A DNA stretch of 22,728 nt, taken from assembly GCA_022707665.1 (NCBI GenBank), contig JAKJAE010000007.1, forward strand, positions 1-22,728. Reading direction: 5' to 3'. Source of the stretch: Chloroflexota bacterium. Lineage in GTDB: Bacteria; Chloroflexota; Anaerolineae; B4-G1; SLSP01. The translations under genes and the position numbers were made by a program. Below the pieces are notes generated by a model. It was not told the origin of the DNA. It saw only the letters and a list, made by a program, of their open reading frames with translations, and did no database searches. Numbering within the stretch: the first letter of the stretch is position 1; every line of letters begins with the position of its first letter. Positions 15,912-22,728 of this stretch are shown piece by piece.

Positions 15912-16165
15912 GTGATCTGCTCTCGCGGTACCACCCTGCTTGCCCTGCACCACGCAAGGCCGCTCGGTCGACGGCAGATACCGTCGCGCACTGGGTAACG
16001 GGGTGCCAGCCCGGCCCGGTCTACTTGTAGCGCCAGTTGAGGCCTGGCGCACGTTTGGCGGGCAGCTCCGGAGTGATATTCGGCACACTCTTCGCCATCC
16101 GGCTCTCACCCTCCCGGACTCGCTTGGGCGTGTGCGTGCGCCTACTCGTCTCCATCAACGCTTCT
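15873..16165 (-). promoter_or_regulatory. T-box riboswitch, tRNA-Ile responsive (ATC specifier)
   Basis: Leader RNA sensing uncharged tRNA-Ile. On the minus strand the specifier loop is framed by a lower helix GGAG (16153-16150) with CTCC (16073-16070), loop-E AGTA (16146-16143) opposite GAA (16081-16079), and an upper helix GGCGCAC (16142-16136) with GTGTGCC (16088-16082). The specifier codon ATC is at 16077-16075, one base after GAA exactly as in the Phe leader. The T-box AGGGTGGTACCGCG is at 15937-15924 and is followed by the terminator. The specifier agrees with ileS downstream. Confidence 0.95.
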
Positions 16166-16177
16166 ACGATCATCTCG

Positions 16178-16205
16178 ATTATGCCACGGGTACCCGGCAT
16201 GTCAA
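16178..16205 (-). promoter_or_regulatory. Sigma-70-type promoter of the ileS T-box transcript
   Basis: On the minus strand TTGACA (16205-16200) and CATAAT (16183-16178) are separated by 16 bp, giving eleven of twelve consensus positions. Transcription would start near 16171, just ahead of Stem I of the T-box. Confidence 0.78.
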
Positions 16206-16224
16206 GACACGGTCGGCTCCCCGT

Positions 16225-16252
16225 TTGACAATCGCCTTCCCCATGTTAACAT
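16225..16252 (+). promoter_or_regulatory. Promoter of the sugar-nucleotide cassette, divergent from ileS
   Basis: TTGACA at 16225-16230 and TAACAT at 16247-16252 with a 16-bp spacer. The -10 is weaker (four of six). Its -35 is only 19 bp from the -35 of the ileS promoter on the other strand, so the two face away from each other. The predicted start is near 16259, immediately before a long hairpin. Confidence 0.6.
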
Positions 16253-16261
16253 TGCCCTGAG

Positions 16262-16318
16262 GCCCACCGCGCCGGTCCGAACCGGGCGCAGCGGTGGGCT
16301 TTGTCAGGTAGAAAGCCC
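16262..16318 (+). promoter_or_regulatory. Two overlapping, mutually exclusive hairpins in the rfbF leader
   Basis: Hairpin 1: GCCCACCGC (16262-16270) pairs with GCGGTGGGC (16291-16299), enclosing a repeat copy that itself folds (CCGGT/ACCGG). Hairpin 2: GGGCTTT (16296-16302) pairs with AAAGCCC (16312-16318) and is followed by TGTTCTT. Both use bases 16296-16299, so only one can form at a time. This resembles an attenuator layout, but no ligand-binding class is recognised and function is unproven. Confidence 0.4.
16271..16285 (+). repeat. 15-bp palindromic repeat, copy 1 (leader)
   Basis: GCCGGTCCGAACCGG, an inverted repeat CCGGT-4-ACCGG, lies about 12 nt after the predicted transcription start, in the loop of hairpin 1. 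It is identical to the two copies at 16363 and 16439. Confidence 0.85.
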
Positions 16319-16339
16319 TGTTCTTACGGGAGCCAGCCC

Positions 16340-17167
16340 ATGTCCGATGCCCTAAAAACCGCGCCGGTCCGAACCGGAGGCGAGAATGTGCCGGTGATCA
16401 TCCTGTGTGGCGGAAAGGGAACGCGGATGGGCGATCTCGCCGGTCCGAACCGGATCGTGCCCAAGCCGCTGGTCGAGATCGGCGACCGTCCGGTGCTCTG
16501 GCACGTGATGAAGATCTACGCCGCTCAGGGGTTCAAGGAGTTCATCCTCGCCCTCGGCTATGGCGGCGACGCGATCAAGCGCTACTTTCTGGAGTATGAC
16601 TGGCGCAGCCGTGACTTCGTGTTGGAGCTTGGCAACGGGGGCGTGGGGTACCTTTCGCCTAACGATATCGCCGGATGGCGCGTGACCTTTGCCGATACTG
16701 GCCTGGAGACGATGACTGGCGCGCGGGTGCGCAAGGCCGCGGCCTATGTGCAGGGAGATCGCTTCTTCGTCACCTATGCGGATGGCGTCGCTGATATCGA
16801 CCTGCATGCCCTGCTCGCCCACCACCGGAGGCAAGGGCTTCTGGCGACGATTACCGGCGTCAAGGCCTTCTCGCGCTTCGGTCTGATGGAGACCGACGAG
16901 CGTGGCCGGGTGACCGGGTTTCAGGAGAAACCGCTCGTCGATGAGATGATCAACGGCGGCTTTATGGTTTTCGAGCGTGAAGCCCTGTCCTATCTGGCGG
17001 GGGATGACACCCTCGTCCTGGAGCAGGAGCCGTTGCGTGAGCTGGCAAGCGCTGAGCAACTGGGCGTCTACCACCACCAAGGGTTCTGGCGGGCGATGGA
17101 TACGTTCAAAGAGGCACAGGAGCTGAGCGCGCTCTGGGAACAGGGCGCACCCTGGAGACTGTGGTAG
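16340..17167 (+). CDS. rfbF: Glucose-1-phosphate cytidylyltransferase
   Basis: Makes CDP-glucose from CTP and glucose-1-phosphate, the entry step to CDP-linked deoxysugars. Family blocks are VIILCGGKGTRM (nucleotide-binding), PKPLVEIGDRPVLWHVMKIY, ALGYGGDAIKRYF, VTYADGVADIDLHAL (metal-binding Asp), GFQEKPLVDEMINGGFMVF and GFWRAMDTFKE. Two starts are possible: ATG 16340 (GGGAG in front, 275 residues) and GTG 16388 (GGAGG 7 nt ahead, 259 residues, close to the ~257 of Salmonella RfbF). I list the longer form because it starts with ATG; the shorter fits the family better. Between GTR and PKP there are 11 residues against 8 in the Salmonella enzyme, and this extra stretch is encoded by repeat copy 3. 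First gene of the sugar cassette; rfbG follows within about 21 nt. Confidence 0.9.
   Translation: MSDALKTAPVRTGGENVPVIILCGGKGTRMGDLAGPNRIVPKPLVEIGDRPVLWHVMKIYAAQGFKEFILALGYGGDAIKRYFLEYDWRSRDFVLELGNGGVGYLSPNDIAGWRVTFADTGLETMTGARVRKAAAYVQGDRFFVTYADGVADIDLHALLAHHRRQGLLATITGVKAFSRFGLMETDERGRVTGFQEKPLVDEMINGGFMVFEREALSYLAGDDTLVLEQEPLRELASAEQLGVYHHQGFWRAMDTFKEAQELSALWEQGAPWRLW
16363..16377 (+). repeat. 15-bp palindromic repeat, copy 2 (start of rfbF)
   Basis: Identical GCCGGTCCGAACCGG copy between the two possible rfbF starts. Its last bases are part of the GGAGG Shine-Dalgarno for GTG 16388. If translated from ATG 16340 it encodes part of APVRTGG. Confidence 0.85.
16439..16453 (+). repeat. 15-bp palindromic repeat, copy 3 (inside rfbF)
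   Basis: Third identical GCCGGTCCGAACCGG copy, in the rfbF coding sequence, where it encodes AGPNR in the loop between the GTR signature and PKP. It is read in a different frame from copy 2, so the conservation is at DNA level. Confidence 0.85.
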
Positions 17168-17188
17168 GTCTATGATGGGGTCGTGTGG

Positions 17189-18199
17189 ATGTCAGGTAAA
17201 GACGCAACATTGAACAAGGGATTCTGGTACGATCGCCCCGTCCTGGTGACGGGGTGCACGGGGCTATTGGGATCCTGGCTGACCGGGGCTCTGCTCTCCG
17301 CCGGTGCCATAGTTGTCGGCCTCATCCGGGACGAGGTGCCCCAGTCACACCTGTCGCGATCGGGCACGCTCCAGCAAATCCGTGTCGTCCACGGTGATGT
17401 CACCGACTACGCCACCGTCGAGCGTGCGCTCAATGAGTATGAGGTGGACGCGGTCTTCCACCTGGCCGCTCAGACGATCGTGGGCATCGCGAACCGGGCG
17501 CCACTCTCGACCTTCGAGTCCAATATCCGCGGGTCGTGGGTCACGCTGGAAGCGACCCGCCGCTGCCCTACGGTGCGGCGGATTGTCGTTGCGTCCAGTG
17601 ACAAGGCGTACGGCACGCAGCCGGTTCTCCCCTACACCGAGGCTATGCCCTTGCAGGGCCAACACCCCTACGACGTCTCCAAGAGCGCGACCGACCTGCT
17701 TGCTCAGGCGTATGCCGTTACCTATGGCCTGCCTGTAGCGATTACCCGCTGTGCCAACCTCTATGGTGGGGGGGACCTGAACTGGAACCGGCTGATCCCG
17801 GGCACGATTCGCAGTGCGCTTCAGGGCGAGTCGCCGGTCATTCGGTCGGATGGGACCTTTATGCGCGATTACCTCTACGTACGCGATGCGGTGCGCGCCT
17901 ATATGATGTTGTCGGAGGCACTGGATCGTCCCGAGATCCGCGGCCAGGCGTATAACTGCGGCACAGACCAGCCGATGAGCGTTCTGGAGATGACGCGCCT
18001 GATCCTGAAGCTCTCGCCGCACCCCGACCTGCAGCCCACGGTGCTCAACGAGGTCAATAACGAGATCAAGGACCAATACCTCGACAGTGCCAAGATCCGG
18101 CAGGCAGTGGGATGGATTCCCCTCATATCCCGCGAGGACGCCTTGCGTGAGACCATGGCCTGGTATGCGCGTTACCTCGCTGATGGCCAGGTGGCCTGA
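17189..18199 (+). CDS. rfbG: CDP-glucose 4,6-dehydratase-like SDR protein
   Basis: Extended short-chain dehydrogenase/reductase of 336 residues that would convert CDP-glucose to CDP-4-keto-6-deoxyglucose with bound NAD. Visible features are the Rossmann motif VLVTGCTGLLGSWL near residue 20, HGDVTDY, VFHLAAQ, the SSDKAYG active-site segment, the YDVSK catalytic Tyr-Lys pair, and CANLYGGGDLNWNRLIPGTI with RSDGTFMRDYLYV, typical of the CDP-glucose dehydratase branch. Two starts 6 nt apart are possible; ATG 17189 has GGGG 8 nt ahead and is preferred over GTG 17183. Function rests on sequence pattern plus its position between rfbF and rfbH; another NDP-sugar dehydratase activity is possible. Confidence 0.82.
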   Translation: MSGKDATLNKGFWYDRPVLVTGCTGLLGSWLTGALLSAGAIVVGLIRDEVPQSHLSRSGTLQQIRVVHGDVTDYATVERALNEYEVDAVFHLAAQTIVGIANRAPLSTFESNIRGSWVTLEATRRCPTVRRIVVASSDKAYGTQPVLPYTEAMPLQGQHPYDVSKSATDLLAQAYAVTYGLPVAITRCANLYGGGDLNWNRLIPGTIRSALQGESPVIRSDGTFMRDYLYVRDAVRAYMMLSEALDRPEIRGQAYNCGTDQPMSVLEMTRLILKLSPHPDLQPTVLNEVNNEIKDQYLDSAKIRQAVGWIPLISREDALRETMAWYARYLADGQVA

Positions 18200-19231
18200 G
18201 TGGGCGCTGTGACCCAGTCCGTTCCGACCGGGGTCCCGGCAGATCGCTTGCCCCGTTCGATCTTCCTCACCGGTGCTACCGGTTTCATCGGTGGTCGCCT
18301 GGTGGATGCCCTGTTGGGGGCCGGGTGCGATCTCACGGCGCTAGTGCTGCCGGGCGAGGCCGATCGGTTGCCGCGCTCCGTCCGGGCGATGGTCGGTGAC
18401 ATCACCGACGCCGATGCTGTCGCGCGGGCGCTGGAGGTGGCGCGGCCCGAGGGGATCTTTCACCTTGCCGCTGTGGGCACAACCGATACCGGACTTCCGA
18501 TGACTGAGGCGTGCCGCGTCAACGTCGGCGGGATGATCGCGCTCCTGGAGGGCATACGCCGGCTTGACTCCGTCGAACGCATCGTGGTGATCGGGACCTC
18601 CTACGAGTATGGGGCGCGTCGCTCGGACGATGGGGTCGATCCCTTCAATACCTATAGCGCCTCCAAGGTGGCTGCCTGGGCCTATGCCCGCGCTGCTTTT
18701 AACGCCTGGGGCCTGCCTGTGGTGTCTGTCCGTCCTTTCCAGGTCTACGGACCGGGCCAGCGCCGGGAGGCCCTCGTGCCTGCCGCGATTCTTGCCGCAC
18801 TGGGCGATGCGGATTTCCGGATGACCGGGGGCGAGCAGCAGCGTGATTTCATCTACGTTGAGGATATCGTCGCCGGGCTGCTTGCCGCGATGGCAACCCC
18901 TGCCATTGAGGGGCGCGTCCTCGATCTGGGCACGGGCACGCTCTCGCGCATCCTCGATGTCGTCCAACGCGTCTGGGATCTGACGGGTTCGCAGGGGCAG
19001 ATCCTTGCGGGCGCCCTCCCTTACCGCGCGGGAGAGGTGCCGGCGATCCCTGCCGACGCGCGACGTACGCGGTTGCTGACTGATTGGGAGGCCCGCATCC
19101 CTCTGGATGAAGGGCTGTCGTTGACGATCGATGCGCTCCGTGCTTCTGCACCTCGCCAGGGCTCCCGGGACTTCCATACAGGAGAGCAGGGGAGCCGTGT
19201 TTCTATGTCGGAGGGTGACCATGCCGAATGA
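18200..19231 (+). CDS. NAD(P)-dependent epimerase/reductase of the sugar cassette
   Basis: Extended SDR protein of 343 residues: SIFLTGATGFIGGRLV (cofactor-binding Rossmann motif, about residues 20-35), VGDITDADAV, IFHLAAVG, the YSASK catalytic pair, VRPFQVYGPGQR and RDFIYVEDIV. GTG 18200 begins directly after the rfbG stop and has AGGTGG at 18189-18194. Its last 11 nt overlap rfbH. In known CDP-3,6-dideoxyhexose pathways an SDR reductase (abequose or paratose synthase type) reduces C4 after RfbH, and this gene is the natural candidate; an epimerase role cannot be excluded. The last 25 or so residues (from about SAPRQG) look unconserved. Confidence 0.85.
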   Translation: MGAVTQSVPTGVPADRLPRSIFLTGATGFIGGRLVDALLGAGCDLTALVLPGEADRLPRSVRAMVGDITDADAVARALEVARPEGIFHLAAVGTTDTGLPMTEACRVNVGGMIALLEGIRRLDSVERIVVIGTSYEYGARRSDDGVDPFNTYSASKVAAWAYARAAFNAWGLPVVSVRPFQVYGPGQRREALVPAAILAALGDADFRMTGGEQQRDFIYVEDIVAGLLAAMATPAIEGRVLDLGTGTLSRILDVVQRVWDLTGSQGQILAGALPYRAGEVPAIPADARRTRLLTDWEARIPLDEGLSLTIDALRASAPRQGSRDFHTGEQGSRVSMSEGDHAE

Positions 19232-20552
19232 TGTCGATGTCTCTCGCCTGAGGCAAGAGATCCTTGCGAAGGTGGGCGAGTACTACCGCCTGGCACACGC
19301 CAGCCAGGGCCAGAATGCTCCCTTTGTGCCCGGTGAGACGTTCGTCAATTACGGTGGGCGCGTCTATGACGAGCGTGAGCTGCAGGCCGGCGTCGAGGCG
19401 ATCCTGGACTTCTGGCTCACCGATGGACCGCGTGCAGAGGCGTTCTCCGATGACCTCGAGGCATACCTGGGGCTCAAGCACATCCTCACGGTCAACTCCG
19501 GTTCCTCGGGCAACCTGGTGGCGATGACGACGCTGCGGTCCGCGCAGTTGGACCGCCCACTGCAGGCCGGCGATGAGGTCATCACGCCGGCGGCGACCTT
19601 CCCCACGACCGTCGCACCGATTGTGCAGAACGGTCTGATTCCGGTCTTCGTCGACTGCAAGGTGGGGACCTACAACATCGACGTCGACCTGCTGGAAGCG
19701 GGACTGTCCGACAGGACCCGTGCGGTTTTCGTTCCCCATATCCTCGGGAATCCGGTTGAGATGGATGCGGTGATGGCGTTTGCTGCCGCGCACGGTCTCT
19801 ACGTGATCGAGGACACCTGCGACGCGTTGGGCAGTGTCTATGATGGCAAGCCGTGTGGTACCTTTGGGCATCTGGCCACCTTCAGTTTCTATCCAGCCCA
19901 CCACATCACCACTGGTGAGGGGGGTGCCGTCGGCACGAACGACTCGCGGCTCCATCACATCGCCCACACGATTCGCGACTGGGGCCGCGACTGCTGGTGC
20001 GACTATCGCAGCGATCGTAATGGGGAGTGTGGGCATCGCTTCGATTGGGAGATCCCGGGCCTGGGCGAGCCCTATGACCATCGCTACTATTTCACCGAGA
20101 TCGGCTATAACCTCAAGATGACGGATGTGCAGGCTGCCATCGGCATCCCACAGATCGCGAAGCTCGAAAGCTTCGTCGCTGCACGCAAGCGGAACTTCCG
20201 GGTGCTGTATGAGGGCCTGTTGCCCTACCAGGATCGCTTGATCCTGCCCAAGTGGAGTCCCAAGGCCGACCCGGCGTGGTTTGCATTCACGCTGGCGGTG
20301 CCGGAGACGGCGCCCTTCACGCGACGTGAGCTCAACGATTACCTCAAGGAGCGCAAGATCGAGACCCGCTATTTGTTCGCGGGCAACATCCTGCACCAGC
20401 CGGGCTATGCCAATATCCCCCACCGGGTTGCCACGCCTCTGACGGAGACCGACCGTGTCCTCAAGTCCGCCCTTTTCATCGGTGTCTATCCGGGCATGGA
20501 CGACGCACGCTTGGACTATATGCTCCAGGCCTTCGAGGACTTCCTCGCATGA
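19221..20552 (+). CDS. rfbH: CDP-4-keto-6-deoxy-D-glucose 3-dehydrase (Fe-S, PMP-dependent)
   Basis: Removes the C3 hydroxyl of CDP-4-keto-6-deoxyglucose using pyridoxamine phosphate and a [2Fe-2S] cluster (E1/AscC/DdhC family), 443 residues. The aminotransferase-fold active site has His where aminotransferases have Lys: FSFYPAHHITTGEGG, with H227-H228. Cluster cysteines are C200 (EDTC), C258 and C260 (CWC) and C270, that is C-x57-C-x-C-x9-C. The family signature I recall is C-x57-C-x-C-x7-C, so the last spacing is two longer. ATG 19221 has GGAGG at 19210-19214; the upstream open frame overlaps the previous gene. A dedicated reductase (E3) is not in the window. Confidence 0.95.
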   Translation: MPNDVDVSRLRQEILAKVGEYYRLAHASQGQNAPFVPGETFVNYGGRVYDERELQAGVEAILDFWLTDGPRAEAFSDDLEAYLGLKHILTVNSGSSGNLVAMTTLRSAQLDRPLQAGDEVITPAATFPTTVAPIVQNGLIPVFVDCKVGTYNIDVDLLEAGLSDRTRAVFVPHILGNPVEMDAVMAFAAAHGLYVIEDTCDALGSVYDGKPCGTFGHLATFSFYPAHHITTGEGGAVGTNDSRLHHIAHTIRDWGRDCWCDYRSDRNGECGHRFDWEIPGLGEPYDHRYYFTEIGYNLKMTDVQAAIGIPQIAKLESFVAARKRNFRVLYEGLLPYQDRLILPKWSPKADPAWFAFTLAVPETAPFTRRELNDYLKERKIETRYLFAGNILHQPGYANIPHRVATPLTETDRVLKSALFIGVYPGMDDARLDYMLQAFEDFLA

Positions 20553-21265
20553 AGTTGTCGTTGATCGTCTGCGTCTACAACGAGAAGGACTCGGTCCTTC
20601 CCGTACTGGAGCGTGTGCACCGGGCGCCGTTGCTCCCCGGATGGGACCGCGAGGTCATCGTGGTCGACAACGCGTCGACCGATGGCACGCAGGATCTTCT
20701 GCGGACGGTTACCTATCCCGACACGCGCGTGATCTACCAACCGCGCAACATGGGCAAGGGGACATCGATCCGCACTGCGATCCCCGAGTGCACGGGTGAC
20801 TATGCCTTCATCCAGGATGCCGACTTCGAGTACGACCCCAACGACTACCCGCTCTTCCTGGCGCGGGCCGAGTCCGATCACCCTGTGGCTATCTTCGGGT
20901 CGCGCACGTTGGGCGGACGCGCGATCTACAAGTACATTGCCAACTACTGGGGCGTCCGGTTCCTCACCGGTCTGACGAACCTGCTCTATGGCGCGAAGCT
21001 CAGCGACGTGGCGACGGCGTCGAAGATGGTGCGGACCGATGTGCTCCAACGGCTGCGCCTTACCGGTGCCGGATTCGACCTCGACTTCGAGTTGACGGAC
21101 AAGCTCCTGCGCGCTGGCTATGAGATCGTCGAGGTGCCGATCCGCTACACCCCTCGTACCGTCGAGGAAGGCAAGAAGATTCGTCCCTGGGATGGGCTGT
21201 GGGCGCTGCGCGTCATTGTGCGCGACCGTTTCCTCCCGCTCGGCCAAGTGATCGATAGAGGATAG
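20549..21265 (+). CDS. Family 2 glycosyltransferase (DPM1-like)
   Basis: Inverting GT-A glycosyltransferase of 238 residues: LSLIVCVYNEKDSV at the N-terminus, VIVVDNASTDGT (nucleotide binding), NMGKGTSIRTAI, QDADFEYDPNDYP (DxD-type metal site), SDVATASKMVR and GFDLDFELTDKLLRAGYEIVEVPI near the C-terminus. It resembles dolichol/undecaprenyl-phosphate sugar transferases but has no clear C-terminal membrane segments. Its start overlaps the rfbH stop (ATGA), so it is translated with the cassette and probably transfers a sugar made by, or next to, this pathway. Donor and acceptor are unknown. Confidence 0.92.
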   Translation: MKLSLIVCVYNEKDSVLPVLERVHRAPLLPGWDREVIVVDNASTDGTQDLLRTVTYPDTRVIYQPRNMGKGTSIRTAIPECTGDYAFIQDADFEYDPNDYPLFLARAESDHPVAIFGSRTLGGRAIYKYIANYWGVRFLTGLTNLLYGAKLSDVATASKMVRTDVLQRLRLTGAGFDLDFELTDKLLRAGYEIVEVPIRYTPRTVEEGKKIRPWDGLWALRVIVRDRFLPLGQVIDRG

Positions 21266-21308
21266 GTGAGATCGCCAGTCACCGATCTTCCGCTATGAGG
21301 AGGCATGC

Positions 21309-22728
<1,420 letters not shown>

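Noticed and set aside
19203..20423. 406-residue minus-strand open frame
   Set aside because: Antisense shadow of rfbH, which has clear catalytic and Fe-S motifs on the plus strand.

Overview
The window is a GC-rich bacterial chromosome segment carrying mostly housekeeping genes. No phage, transposase, CRISPR array, tRNA or rRNA was seen. The T-box leaders, the PheS/IleRS sequence types (cysteine-rich PheS insert, IleRS with a GVHHGWG signature), the two-gene 2-oxoacid:ferredoxin oxidoreductase and the M32 carboxypeptidase are compatible with a Chloroflexota-like lineage. That placement is an inference from remembered family features, not from a search.

Left part, plus strand (1-4779): the 3' end of map (methionine aminopeptidase), a 97-residue MIP18/DUF59 protein with its own extended -10 promoter, then a pheS-pheT operon behind a complete T-box leader. 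In that leader the promoter, the Stem I specifier loop with a TTC (Phe) codon, the T-box sequence and the terminator can all be read. Between pheT and the next gene lies a roughly 100-codon remnant of a membrane glycosyltransferase of the GT39/PMT type.

Middle part, minus strand (16205 down to 5195): two transcription units. The first starts at a consensus promoter at 16178-16205 and has a second T-box leader with an ATC (Ile) specifier. It continues through ileS and an M32 carboxypeptidase only 22 nt downstream, and ends at a 16-bp hairpin terminator. The second runs from an M20 amidohydrolase, broken by a short deletion in the conserved metal-site region, through an S51-like peptidase homologue whose nucleophile serine is glycine, to korA and korB (2-oxoacid:ferredoxin oxidoreductase) and a Cof-type HAD phosphatase. 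The last four genes are tightly packed.

Right part, plus strand (16225-22728): a promoter back-to-back with the ileS promoter starts a sugar-nucleotide cassette. It contains glucose-1-phosphate cytidylyltransferase (rfbF), a CDP-glucose 4,6-dehydratase-like protein (rfbG), an SDR reductase/epimerase, the Fe-S/PMP 3-dehydrase rfbH, and a family 2 glycosyltransferase. Together these point to synthesis and transfer of a CDP-3,6-dideoxyhexose (or 3-deoxy derivative) to a surface glycan. They are followed by a PfkB-family kinase (probably adenosine kinase) and the start of ahcY (S-adenosylhomocysteine hydrolase), a pairing that fits removal of the adenosine made by AhcY.

The most noteworthy items are the two fully readable T-boxes (one apparently also covering a carboxypeptidase gene), a 15-bp palindromic repeat present three times in 183 bp at the start of the sugar cassette (once inside the rfbF nucleotide-binding loop), the broken M20 gene, the serine-less S51 homologue and the GT39 remnant.
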